Source of the DNA: Desmonostoc geniculatum HA4340-LM1
Lineage (GTDB): Bacteria > Cyanobacteriota > Cyanobacteriia > Cyanobacteriales > Nostocaceae
Direction: 5' to 3'
NCBI GenBank assembly: GCA_019359545.1
Contig: JAHHHB010000014.1
Location: 37,097 to 101,096 of the forward strand
DNA: 64,000 nucleotides
Each line of letters starts with the position of its first letter. Position 1 is the first letter of the stretch. Position numbers and translations under genes: made by a program. The notes beneath the pieces were generated by a model. That model searched no databases, was not told where the DNA came from, and saw only the letters and a list, made by a program, of their open reading frames with translations. Of the stretch, positions 17,313 to 25,626 are shown one piece after another.

Positions 17313-17942
17313 TCAAACCAAACCTGAACGCAATGCAACTACCGCTGCTTGCACGCGATCGTCTACTGCTAATTTATTCATAATCCCTCGGACGTGAGTT
17401 TTGACGGTGTTGGGACTGAGATAGAGTTTTTGTGCAATCTCTGGATTACTCAAGCCGTCTACCATAAGTTTCAATACTTCTAATTCACGCGCAGATAAGT
17501 TGGCGGTGTTGTTGGTAGGTGAGGGTGGTTTGAGATGATCGATTACTCGTCGGGCAATTTGCGGATCGAGATAAGCTGCACCATCCACTGCGGCAGCGAT
17601 CGCATTTAACAATCGTTCCACACTTGCACCCTTAATGCAATATGCATCAGCACCGCTAGACAGTGCAGCAATAATTTCTGTCTCCGTTTGATGGGATGTC
17701 AGCATCACCACATGAGTTGCTGGTAGGGCTGCCTTAATTTGCTGTGTCGCCGCAATACCATCTAATCGCGGTAACCCAATATCCATAACCACCACATCTG
17801 GTTTTAGTCGCAGTGCAGCTTGCACGCCCAGATAGCCATCTTCGGCTTGTCCAACAATCTCCAAATCGGGATGAGCCATTAACGATTGCTCTAGCCCAAG
17901 TTGCATCATTGGATCGTCTTCGACAATTAATACTTTTAACAT
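17313..17942 (-). CDS. NarL/FixJ-type response regulator
   Basis: 209 residues starting MLKVLIVEDDPMM. The receiver domain has the acidic pair D9/D10 and the phosphoacceptor D54 in VVVMDIGLPRLDG, followed by the conserved Thr in VVMLTSHQ and Lys in YCIKGAS. The C-terminal LuxR helix-turn-helix reads LSARELEVLKLMVDGLSNPE and SPNTVKTHVRGIMNKL. An upstream frame extension to 18089 is encoded by heptamer repeats and the era 3' end, so it is rejected. The gene follows era after 92 bases of repeat. No histidine kinase is nearby, so it is an orphan; its kinase and targets are unknown. Confidence 0.92.
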   Translation of the reverse strand: MLKVLIVEDDPMMQLGLEQSLMAHPDLEIVGQAEDGYLGVQAALRLKPDVVVMDIGLPRLDGIAATQQIKAALPATHVVMLTSHQTETEIIAALSSGADAYCIKGASVERLLNAIAAAVDGAAYLDPQIARRVIDHLKPPSPTNNTANLSARELEVLKLMVDGLSNPEIAQKLYLSPNTVKTHVRGIMNKLAVDDRVQAAVVALRSGLV

Positions 17943-18034
17943 AAGTTTGTCATTTGTCATTTGTCCGTTGTCTTTTGTCCTTTGTTGTTCGTTCTTTGAC
18001 CAATGACCAATGACCAATGACCAATGACAATTTT
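17943..18034. repeat. Heptamer array (TTGTCAT / CAATGAC)
   Basis: GTCATTTGTCATTTGTC-type units followed by CCAATGACCAATGACCAATG. The halves are complementary, forming an inverted array between era and the response regulator gene. Confidence 0.8.
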
Positions 18035-19009
18035 TTATTCTTCCACGCGATAACCTAACTCGGCTAAACTCACCCGTGATTGTCGCCATTTTGGCTGGAC
18101 TTTCACAAACAGTTCTAGGTAAACTTTGCCAGCGATTAATTTTTGGATTTGTTCGCGGGCTTCGCTACCAATTGATTTGAGCATCGATCCACCCTTACCA
18201 ATGAGTATGCCTTTTTGGGAATCGCGCTCGACGTTGATGGTAGCGAGTACACGGGTAATGTTAGGACTTTCTTCTACTTGGTCAATGGCGATCGCTACTG
18301 AATGGGGCACTTCTTCACGAGTCAAAAGTATAATTTGTTCTCGGATCAATTCTCCCATAATAAAGCGTTCTGGCTGGTCGGTTACCAAGTCCGGCGGATA
18401 ATATAACGGCCCAATTTCTAAATGTTGTATTAATAATTCTTGCAGTTGTGGTAATCCTGCGCTCGTTTTGGCAGAAAATTTCACGATTTCCCATTCATGG
18501 GACTTGGCCATTTGGGCGTAACTATCATCTAGAAACTGGGAATCAGCGGGTTGTTGGTCGATTTTGTTCAAACCCAGAATTACTGGTGTTTTGGTGCGAC
18601 TGAGTAAATCGGCAATAAAGCGATCGCCTGCTCCACAAGCCACTGCTCCATCTACCACAAATAGCACTACATCTACCGATTCAATGGCTATTTTGGCATT
18701 TTGCACCAATACTTCCCCTAATTGATGATGGGGTTTATGAATTCCTGGCGTATCTACAAATATTAACTGCGCCTCTGGTGTAGTTAAAATGCCGCGCAAA
18801 CGGTTACGCGTAGTTTGTGCTACTGGTGATGTGATGGCAATTTTTTGTCCTACTAATTCATTCATCAAGGTAGATTTACCGACATTCGGGCGACCAATAA
18901 TGCCGATAAAACCTGATTTAAATCCAGGAGGAGCCTGAGGGATTGTTACTTCTCCTGAAAAAGAGAAGGTGTAATTATCAATACTAGTCACCTTTTGCTC
19001 CACCTTCAT
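18035..19009 (-). CDS. era: GTPase Era
   Basis: 324 residues. G1 GRPNVGKSTLMN, G3 DTPGIHKPHH and G4 NKID in VILGLNKIDQQ are present, and the switch region TTRNRLRGILTT is typical of Era. The C-terminal KH domain reads ILIGKGGSMLKSIGSEAREQIQKL. Era binds 16S rRNA near its 3' end and assists 30S assembly. The N-terminal extension of about 30 residues before the G domain is longer than in E. coli but common in cyanobacteria. Downstream on the same strand is the orphan response regulator. Confidence 0.95.
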   Translation of the reverse strand: MKVEQKVTSIDNYTFSFSGEVTIPQAPPGFKSGFIGIIGRPNVGKSTLMNELVGQKIAITSPVAQTTRNRLRGILTTPEAQLIFVDTPGIHKPHHQLGEVLVQNAKIAIESVDVVLFVVDGAVACGAGDRFIADLLSRTKTPVILGLNKIDQQPADSQFLDDSYAQMAKSHEWEIVKFSAKTSAGLPQLQELLIQHLEIGPLYYPPDLVTDQPERFIMGELIREQIILLTREEVPHSVAIAIDQVEESPNITRVLATINVERDSQKGILIGKGGSMLKSIGSEAREQIQKLIAGKVYLELFVKVQPKWRQSRVSLAELGYRVEE

Positions 19010-19148
19010 ATTTTAGAGTCGGAATAACTTGGTTTTTTCTTGAGCTGAAAACAAACATAGAATCAGCCTAGCATTTTCGGGGATTGCTTTTTTGAGGTTT
19101 AATCTACTACTAGCTCCACACTCATATTTTACAGCTGGGGTCAGCTTC

Positions 19149-19236
19149 TTCGGGGAAGTCAGGAGTCAGAATTCAGGAGTCAGAATTCAGGAGTCAGAAT
19201 TCAGGAGTCAGAATTCAGGAGTCAGAATTCAGAATT
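19149..19236. repeat. GAATTCAGGAGTCA tandem array
   Basis: Five or more copies of a 15-bp unit (GAGTCAGAATTCAG) end-joined to a MITE-like element. A complementary AATTCTG heptamer array lies at 19483-19518, so the two arrays form an inverted pair around the MITE-like element. Confidence 0.85.
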
Positions 19237-19341
19237 TATAGCGATTCTCATTTGAATAAGGTACATGGGTAGGGCAGCACCGCTGTGCCACCCTACGAAG
19301 ATATATTTTTTCTGTACCTCACTCATGCGGGAACCGCTATA
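19237..19341. mobile_element. 105-bp MITE-like element, family B
   Basis: Left end TATAGCGATTCTCATTTGAA and right end, read inward, TATAGCGGTTCCCGCATGAG: imperfect terminal inverted repeats of about 30 bp. The centre is a GGGCAGCACCGCTGTGCC hairpin. Related to 11149-11294. Confidence 0.7.
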
Positions 19342-19655
19342 GGAGCAAAGCCGGAGACTTTGCAAGCAAGGCATCAGAATGAGTTGAAAATCAAGGATTG
19401 TAACAATACTTGATTTTCGTCAAATTATGAAGTTGGGGTTTCCAAGTTTTATAAAAAATTCACCTATTCTAGATTCTGACTTCAAAATTCTGAATTCTGA
19501 ATTCTGAATTCTGAATTCTTAAACATAGTTTTGTTTTTAGATACAAAACCAACATAAAATTACCTTGGCATTTACAGGGAGAGCTTTTGCTTGGGTTTAA
19601 TCTATTACTAACTCAGGCTGAAGTTTAATCGACTACTAAATATATTTGGATCAAA

Positions 19656-20753
19656 ATGTCAAGAAAAGATATGGGAGAACCCAAACGCATTGGAATTCTT
19701 ACAAGTGGAGGAGATTGTTCTGGCTTAAATGCTGTGATTAGGGCTGTAGTAAGTTGTGCGGTAAATACTTATGGCTGGGAGGTTTTGGGAATTCGCCAAG
19801 CGACTCTCGGATTGATGGCGCGTCCGCCACAATTCACGAATTTGGAAATCGATCAAGTTGATTCGCTGTTAACTGCCGGTGGCACAATGTTGGGGACAAC
19901 CAATAAAGGCGATCCTTTTGCTTTTCCAATGGCGGATGGAAGTTTATGCGATCGCTCCGAAGAAATCATTGCAGGTTACCATGAACTAGGTTTAGACGCT
20001 TTGATTGGTATTGGCGGCGATGGTAGTTTGGCAATTCTCCGCCGCCTTGCACAACAAGGCGGTATTAACTTAGTTGGAATTCCCAAAACCATTGATAATG
20101 ATATTGGCGTTACTGAACATGCCATTGGTTTTGATACAGCAGTCAATATTGCCACAGAAGCATTAGATCGGTTGCATTTTACCGCTGCAAGTCATAGCCG
20201 AGTCATGATTTTGGAAGTGATGGGGCGTGATGCAGGACACATAGCCATAGCTGCGGGAATTGCAGGGGGAGCAAATGTAATTTTAATTCCAGAAATTCCC
20301 TATACAGTTGGACACATTTGCCACAAAATCAAAGAACGCCAAGAAAAAGGCAAAAACTATTGTTTGATTATCGTTTCCGAAGCAGTTCGCACCCAAGATG
20401 GGGAAAACGTAACGATTACAAATCGCTTAGGTCAATCTCGATACGGTGGAATTGGTGAATATTTAGCCGATGAAATTATTCAGCACATTGGTGTAGAAAC
20501 ACGAGTCACCGTTTTAGGACACATTCAACGCGGTGGAACTGCTTCCCCCCTAGATAGATTAGTTGCAACAGCCTTTGGCGTAGCAGCAGTTAATCTGATT
20601 GCAGAGGGTAAATACGATCGCATGGTAACGTGGCAAAATCGCCAAGTATTAAGCGTACCAATTACAGAAGCGATCGCTCAATATAGCGCCGTCGATCCCA
20701 ACGGTACTTTAGTTAAAACCGCCCGTGGTATGGGTATTTATTTAGGAGACTAG
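19656..20753 (+). CDS. pfkA: 6-phosphofructokinase
   Basis: 365 residues. It phosphorylates fructose 6-phosphate, the committed glycolytic step. GILTSGGDCSGLNAVIRAVV opens the protein; GGDGSLAILRRL (residues 120 on), GIPKTIDNDIG and MGRDAGHIAIAAG are core motifs. The phosphoryl-donor site has Gly in GGDGS, which favours ATP over pyrophosphate, combined with Lys144 in PKTIDND rather than the Gly of E. coli PfkA. This Gly/Lys mix marks the group III type PFKs seen in cyanobacteria and actinobacteria. ATG at 19671 (MGEPKRIGIL) is an alternative start. Confidence 0.93.
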   Translation: MSRKDMGEPKRIGILTSGGDCSGLNAVIRAVVSCAVNTYGWEVLGIRQATLGLMARPPQFTNLEIDQVDSLLTAGGTMLGTTNKGDPFAFPMADGSLCDRSEEIIAGYHELGLDALIGIGGDGSLAILRRLAQQGGINLVGIPKTIDNDIGVTEHAIGFDTAVNIATEALDRLHFTAASHSRVMILEVMGRDAGHIAIAAGIAGGANVILIPEIPYTVGHICHKIKERQEKGKNYCLIIVSEAVRTQDGENVTITNRLGQSRYGGIGEYLADEIIQHIGVETRVTVLGHIQRGGTASPLDRLVATAFGVAAVNLIAEGKYDRMVTWQNRQVLSVPITEAIAQYSAVDPNGTLVKTARGMGIYLGD

Positions 20754-20756
20754 ATA

Positions 20757-21135
20757 GGTTGACGTACTCCCACGGCTCTTGCCAGTGGGATTCTCCCACA
20801 AGCGACTGCCTGAGATTGTGCCATCAACAGCACAAGCAGAACAAGTCCGTCTTACAGTGCCTCCGACAATGGACAACACCCTGCCCATTTTTGAACAAGT
20901 ACAAATCGCAACCGAAAAGTATGTTCAATCCATTACGTACAAAGTTTTACCCAAAACACGATTCAGTTTTGGAACTGCATACCTTGTTGTCGTGGTTCAG
21001 TGTTACTCCGAGGTTTTACCCTGCGCTCCTTCGTTCGATTATACCAGAAGCAAACGGCACTTAAAAGTGCCTGAGTCGGCTTTCATCCCACCATTAGAAA
21101 CCGTGGGCTTTCATCCTCCCATTCTTTTCTGCAAT
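20757..21135. mobile_element. Relic of an IS200/IS605-type (tnpB-associated) element
   Basis: Left hairpin CTCCCACGGCTCTTGCCAGTGGG (about 20766-20788) and, at the right, GGCTTTCATCCCACCATTAG with a second CCGTGGGCTTTCATCCTCCC. These hairpin and GGCTTTCATCC sequences resemble the ends of cyanobacterial IS605/IS1341-type elements. Two overlapping frames inside have no transposase or TnpB motif. Classed as a non-autonomous relic from recalled sequence patterns. Confidence 0.4.
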
Positions 21136-21232
21136 TCGCGTCGTGGAGGAATATCTTAAGCCAACACTGTATCAACAAGGAACTTGGACGGCAGACTATC
21201 GAAGAATTCACATCGTTGCCATTAAAATTTAG
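21134..21232 (+). pseudogene. 3' remnant of an unidentified gene
   Basis: One frame reads IRVVEEYLKPTLYQQGTWTA then DYRRIHIVAIKI and a stop. The composition is protein-like, with a strand pattern IHIVAIK at the end, but no start or upstream domain exists because the frame runs into the IS605-like relic. Probably the tail of a gene truncated by that element; family not recognised. Confidence 0.4.
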
Positions 21233-21279
21233 ATTGTGCGAATTTAGACTGATGTCTTAATTAAAAATTAGTATCAGCT

Positions 21280-21807
21280 ATGCATATACCCAAATTGTGC
21301 GAACGGCAGACATCATTTTCATTACTACTAACCATTGGCCTCACAGCTTTACTAGTCCCGCCTTCACTAGCCCAAACACCCCCAATACCGTCGCCTTCTA
21401 GTGCGCCTTTAGAACTAGATTTATTGACCAAGCCAAAAGACTATATCATCACAGCTAACACCATTAACCCAGCACGATTAACGGTTCCCAGTTTATGGTG
21501 GGCGCAACAAAATGCTGAGAAAAAGCTATTGGATAATTGGATAGCATATCCAGCTTTTGATAAAGAACCTGCGCGAGTAGATTTGATAGTCAATCAGCAA
21601 ATTTGGAGCTTATTAGACTATGTACAACGGTATGATTTTGTGAATCGTTTAGGTAGCACTGCACGAAATTTTAGTTACAATGTGCGGGTATTTAATTATC
21701 AAAAAGAATCCTTAGGAACCTACACTTGTAACTTTAGTATCAGTCCAGCTTTATGCAGTATCCAGATGGGTAATCAGAACAAGATAGGGTTAGGGCGTTC
21801 TTTGTAG
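21280..21807 (+). CDS. Secreted protein of unknown function
   Basis: 175 residues. A signal peptide (SFSLLLTIGLTALLVPPSLAQ, about residues 12-32) precedes a proline/serine-rich linker. The mature part has SLWWAQQNAEKKLLDNWIAY, VDLIVNQQIWSLLDYVQRYD and a C-terminal pair of cysteines in YTCNFSISPALCSIQ. It looks like a conserved cyanobacterial hypothetical exported protein. No catalytic motif is visible. Downstream lies a G-rich repeat and a convergent PotD-like gene. Confidence 0.7.
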   Translation: MHIPKLCERQTSFSLLLTIGLTALLVPPSLAQTPPIPSPSSAPLELDLLTKPKDYIITANTINPARLTVPSLWWAQQNAEKKLLDNWIAYPAFDKEPARVDLIVNQQIWSLLDYVQRYDFVNRLGSTARNFSYNVRVFNYQKESLGTYTCNFSISPALCSIQMGNQNKIGLGRSL

Positions 21808-21811
21808 AAAA

Positions 21812-21906
21812 GGGAGTGGGGAGATGAGGGAGCAGGGGGAGCAGGGGGAGCAGGGGAGGCAGGGGGAGAAAGAATAACCAATGCCCTATGCCCCATTCCC
21901 CATTCC
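21812..21906. repeat. G-rich then C-rich array between convergent genes
   Basis: GAGGGAGCAGGGGGAGCAGG and further GGGGG tracts, then AATAACCA, then ATGCCCTATGCCCCATTCC. The + strand G tracts could form a G-quadruplex; the halves also pair as a hairpin. Confidence 0.75.
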
Positions 21907-21908
21907 AA

Positions 21909-23066
21909 TTAAACCTTAATTTTGGCGAATAAAGATTCGTATTGTTTGGTTGCTGATGCAGATAACGGAAGTAAAAATTCGCTTCTATCTAAAACAGAGG
22001 GATTGCTTTGTAATAAACTCCTTAATGGTTTCTGAATATCAGAAGCCGTAATATTTGTAGAAATTGGCGAATTACTTTTGGTTAGTAGAGAAATTTGCTT
22101 AGCGGTGTTTGGTTGCCAACAAAAATCAATCCATTGATCTGATAAAGTATTTGTAGCAATACCTGCGGGACGTACCCATAAATCTGACCAAATTGCCGTT
22201 CCTGACTGGGGAACAATCGCCACAAGTTGCGGATAAGGTCCCAGAATAGGTAGCACATCGCTTGACCAACCAACTGCTAGCCAAGTGTCTCCCATAATTA
22301 GAGGTTCTAAGTAGTTAATAGAACCATAGAACTTCACTTGTTGGTTTAATGTCTGTAATTCCTTTTCCAAGTCTGGCACTTGGTCAAGATTTTCTGTATT
22401 GTAAGATTTTCCTAGTTTCTTTAAAACTAAACCAATAACTTCTCGTGGTTGATTAAGTAAGGAAATACGCTGCTGCAAGCCATCTCGCCACAAATCACTC
22501 CAATCTTTGGGCGTCCATCCCAATTTTCGCAACTTGTCGCGGTTATAAACAATCACCGTGCTACCCCAGCGATAAGGCGCACCCCATACCTTTCCTTGAG
22601 CATCTAGATTACCTTGGTCATTGCGCGTTACCAATTTTTTCCACTTTTCATCCAAAGTAGACCACTGCTTTAATTGGTTTCCTTCTAACTGTTGGAGTGG
22701 TTGAATCAATTTTTGCTCAATAGCTGCTTTTAGCCAATAATCTCCTAATGTCACTAGGTCAGCTGGAGGAGTTTTTTGATCTTGCCTAAAAGGTATAAAA
22801 CGACTCCATCCTTGCTCATCAGTGGCTTTTGGTTTCTGCTGCCAATTTTGTAATTGCCCAAATAAATCCCGTATCTGCTCCACAGGAGCAAACTTCAACT
22901 CCACTTGTTGCTGCAAACCTTTGTGGAATTGATTAACCACCTGACCCGGTATCGAACCTTTTAATAACTGTACTTTGAATTGAGTCTGGTTGTTTCCACT
23001 ACAGCCAAAAAGCAGTTGTGAAATTGTCAGTGTACCAGTACCTAGCAAAAAAGACCGTCGATCCAT
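21909..23066 (-). CDS. PotD-like extracellular solute-binding lipoprotein
   Basis: 385 residues. MDRRSFLLGTGTLTISQLLF ends in GCSGN, a lipobox-like LFGC with a twin-arginine-like start, so the mature protein is likely anchored at Cys22. LGDYWLKAAIEQKLIQPLQQ, GKVWGAPYRWGSTVIVYNRD, LAVGWSSDVLP and DQWIDFCWQP resemble the PotD/PotF binding proteins for spermidine and putrescine. No permease or ATPase gene is adjacent. It is therefore an orphan or works with components encoded elsewhere; substrate is inferred only. Confidence 0.8.
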   Translation of the reverse strand: MDRRSFLLGTGTLTISQLLFGCSGNNQTQFKVQLLKGSIPGQVVNQFHKGLQQQVELKFAPVEQIRDLFGQLQNWQQKPKATDEQGWSRFIPFRQDQKTPPADLVTLGDYWLKAAIEQKLIQPLQQLEGNQLKQWSTLDEKWKKLVTRNDQGNLDAQGKVWGAPYRWGSTVIVYNRDKLRKLGWTPKDWSDLWRDGLQQRISLLNQPREVIGLVLKKLGKSYNTENLDQVPDLEKELQTLNQQVKFYGSINYLEPLIMGDTWLAVGWSSDVLPILGPYPQLVAIVPQSGTAIWSDLWVRPAGIATNTLSDQWIDFCWQPNTAKQISLLTKSNSPISTNITASDIQKPLRSLLQSNPSVLDRSEFLLPLSASATKQYESLFAKIKV

Positions 23067-23420
23067 TGATTTTGGATTTGAGATTTCCGATTATACCTAT
23101 ATTAAGCAGAGATTCACAGACAGTGAGTGTCTCAAAAGTAGAGTTATAAAATTTTCAGCATTTTTTGTTGGTAATAACGATAAATTTGAGCATTTGACTC
23201 AAATTAGCGAGCTTTTATGCCAATCACTACCTCAAGATTAATTTTTCTCAATAATTTTCCTGAGTCGTACTTATGCTAAATCATTACTTAATATTTAGAA
23301 GTAATGATTTAAATGTCACATTGCCACAAAAAATATGAATACTTAAATAATTCATAAGTATCGTTAAGATTCTCAGTAAATTGAATAACATAGAATCTAA
23401 TGTGCCAATGAGAGTATTGA
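23067..23420. other. Intergenic, no gene recognised
   Basis: Divergent gap between the PotD-like gene (-) and the 23421 gene (+). AAGTAATGATTTAAAT-type short inverted sequence near 23281-23315; no promoter motif stands out. Confidence 0.4.
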
Positions 23421-23795
23421 ATGGAGCCATTACAAAAGCAAATCCTGATTTTGAGCCAAAAACTGGATGCCCTCTGCCAAGTAATTGAGCAGCTTGACAT
23501 TAAAGTAGCTCAAGCTTTTTCAGAGTGTTCCTTAGCGAATACACAAGCAAAGGATAATTATCAGGAATATAGTGGTACTGGAGGCAACCAGTTAAAAGGA
23601 CGTATCAGTTCAAATTCGGCAATGGAACACAAGGATGTATTAACAGATGGCATTTATTTAGACATGCACCGTCAAGGTGGAGATAACAACTTAACACCAG
23701 AAATTCAAATACAACGACTAACAGCGCAATTAACAGCAGCATACAATCGCATTGCTGCCTTGGAAGAACAATTACTTAGAGAAAGAATTCATTAA
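23421..23795 (+). CDS. Small protein with two predicted coiled coils
   Basis: 124 residues. N-terminal MEPLQKQILILSQKLDALCQ and C-terminal IQIQRLTAQLTAAYNRIAAL with EEQLLRERIH show heptad spacing of hydrophobics, separated by a polar glycine/serine-rich middle. No membrane segment, signal peptide or catalytic motif. It looks like a conserved Nostocales hypothetical protein; function unknown. Confidence 0.6.
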   Translation: MEPLQKQILILSQKLDALCQVIEQLDIKVAQAFSECSLANTQAKDNYQEYSGTGGNQLKGRISSNSAMEHKDVLTDGIYLDMHRQGGDNNLTPEIQIQRLTAQLTAAYNRIAALEEQLLRERIH

Positions 23796-24279
23796 AAGAG
23801 AAGTCAGAATTCAGAATGGGCTACGTCCCGCTGCGCTAACAGAATTTAGCAATGCTTGAAGTGAGGGATTTTGAGCGATTGCCTGGAAACGCCACAGTTG
23901 AAAATTTGGTGTGGTGTTTTACCGTTTATACTTCTACGTGGAAGCAAGCTACATTCACCAGTTGTACTCCAATTCAATTTATAAGAAGAATTCAGAACTC
24001 AGGAGTCAGAATTCAGTATGAATTCTGTACGAGTGGGTGACGAATATTGGTTAAAACCGGACTTCGTCCCGCTGCGCTAACGCCCCTGGTGGGCGAAAAA
24101 AATAAAAATATTCTCGCCTTAAAACTCTATCCCTTTATGGGTAGAGTATTCTGAATTCTGAATTCTGTATTCTGACTCCTGTTTTATTTTTCTGACTATT
24201 AACTCCTGAATTCTTTCTTGTTAATTTAGTCAATATTCCTGAGTTCAAATATTAACCGGAGCTTTATAAGTTTCCGGTT
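23796..24279. repeat. Repeat-rich intergenic region
   Basis: Contains AATTCAG and AATTCTG heptamers (about 23990-24020 and 24146-24185), two copies of the CGTCCCGCTGCGCTAAC repeat (23826 and 24066), and an AATTTGGTGTGGTGTTT repeat that recurs at 49335-49352. No gene recognised. Confidence 0.7.
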
Positions 24280-25485
24280 TTAGTATTGGTAATTAACCAA
24301 GCTCAGCCTTTCAAGTTGGGCTTCAATGGCCGTTAAAAGTTGGTGTTGCTGCCAATCTTGGCTGAGATGAGCAGCTATGCAAGCTGCTCCAGCACCCATA
24401 CCTTCTTTGACAAAGCCCTGCTCATAAGCTCTCAGTTGGGGATAACGAGAATCAGTAAAGTTGAGAGCAGTTGCTAACAGAGGAGGAGTTTCTGTAATCT
24501 GAGTTGAACTGCTTTTACCTATGCTCAAGGCTAAGTCAACAGTAGCGCCAGTAGGATCTTCTGCCACCCAGCGAGTTGTACCCACAACTACTTCTTCTGG
24601 TTGCCATGATAAACCGTAAGCTTGAGCGATCGCACTTATCAGCGCATAAACCGCGAGCATTTGCGTCCCTCCAGCCAATAATACACCACAACTACGACTA
24701 GCAGCGATCGCCATTCCAGCCACCACCACTTGCATCGGATCGCCCACTGCGGCGACGAGTTTTAGAGGATCTAGAGAATTTGGGATTTTAGATTTTGGAT
24801 TTTGGATTGGAAATTGGAAGTTTATTTCCCCCTGTTCTCTGCTTCTGCTCATCCTCTCCAGCCCAGCTTGTACTAGTGCCCACTTTTGGGCGTGGTTACA
24901 AACAGGATGGCTACTGTTAACTTTTCCGGCAGCTTCTATGCCTAAACCAGTTAAAATTGCCAGAGCAGTTGTAGTGCCTCCAACGACGCATTCACCGATA
25001 ATCAAATATCCCTGTTGGATATTGGCAGCAAGGCGTTCTCCCCAAAGTAGCCCTTGTTCCAGTAAGTGGTGTACCGTTGTGATTTCCATAGCATTCCCTC
25101 CACTTAAACATTTAGCAGGAGTGCCACCCAAATCAATTACTGGTACAGCAGGAGCCTGAGGTAAGCCAGCATTAAATAAATGCACTGGTATTTTTAGTGA
25201 CTCAAAGACAGCGCGAGAAATCAACACAGGCGAAGCGCCAGCCGCTAACGGTGGTAAGGGATATTGGGGTTTATGTTCTGCGCCATAATACAAAAACTCG
25301 GCATCAGCACAAGCAGTATATTTCCGATCCTCTGGAGTACGACCGGCTGCTGAAATCCCTGGAATCAAACCGGTTTCAGTAAATCCTAAAACACAAGCAA
25401 ATACGGGTAGATAACCACGATACCGTCGCAGCCATTCTTCACCCTGTTCTTTTTGGGTATAAATACGAATTTGGGAATTGGGCAT
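24280..25485 (-). CDS. TIGR00303 / CobT-like nicotinate-nucleotide phosphoribosyltransferase family protein
   Basis: About 401 residues. VFACVLGFTETGLIPGISAA, GIEAAGKVNSSHPVCNHAQKW and GECVVGGTTTALAILTG fit the TIGR00303 family, related to CobT, which activates the lower ligand base in cobamide assembly. It could serve the same pathway as cobQ at 3.7 kb. Start is uncertain because a GGCATGGG repeat at 25481-25516 supplies several in-frame ATGs; homologues begin just before IRIYTQ. Around residues 210-236 a repeat-encoded stretch (INFQFPIQNPKSKIPNS) interrupts the conserved sequence, from an ATTTTGG heptamer array at 24781-24819. Confidence 0.85.
   Translation of the reverse strand: MPNSQIRIYTQKEQGEEWLRRYRGYLPVFACVLGFTETGLIPGISAAGRTPEDRKYTACADAEFLYYGAEHKPQYPLPPLAAGASPVLISRAVFESLKIPVHLFNAGLPQAPAVPVIDLGGTPAKCLSGGNAMEITTVHHLLEQGLLWGERLAANIQQGYLIIGECVVGGTTTALAILTGLGIEAAGKVNSSHPVCNHAQKWALVQAGLERMSRSREQGEINFQFPIQNPKSKIPNSLDPLKLVAAVGDPMQVVVAGMAIAASRSCGVLLAGGTQMLAVYALISAIAQAYGLSWQPEEVVVGTTRWVAEDPTGATVDLALSIGKSSSTQITETPPLLATALNFTDSRYPQLRAYEQGFVKEGMGAGAACIAAHLSQDWQQHQLLTAIEAQLERLSLVNYQY
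24775..24855. repeat. Heptamer array inside a coding sequence
   Basis: TTGGGATTTTAGATTTTGGA and following GATTTTGGATTGGAAATTGG keep the reading frame of the TIGR00303 gene open, adding about 25 residues between LERM and DPLKLVAAVGDP. Confidence 0.75.
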
Positions 25486-25620
25486 GGGGCATGGGGCATG
25501 GGGCATGGGGCATGGGGAGATGGGGAGATGAGGGAGATGAGGGAGATGGGGAGATGGGGAGATTGGGAGATGAGGGAGAAATAACCAATGACTAATGACT
25601 AATGACTAATGACTAATGAC
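25481..25620. repeat. Multiple heptamer arrays (GGCATGG, GGGAGAT, ATGACTA)
   Basis: Three consecutive arrays lie between the DUF2232 gene and the TIGR00303 gene: GGGGCATGGGGCATGGGGCA, GGGAGATGAGGGAGATGAGG, then CTAATGACTAATGACTAATG. They form most of the 141-base intergenic gap. Confidence 0.85.
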
Positions 25621-25626
25621 CAATGA

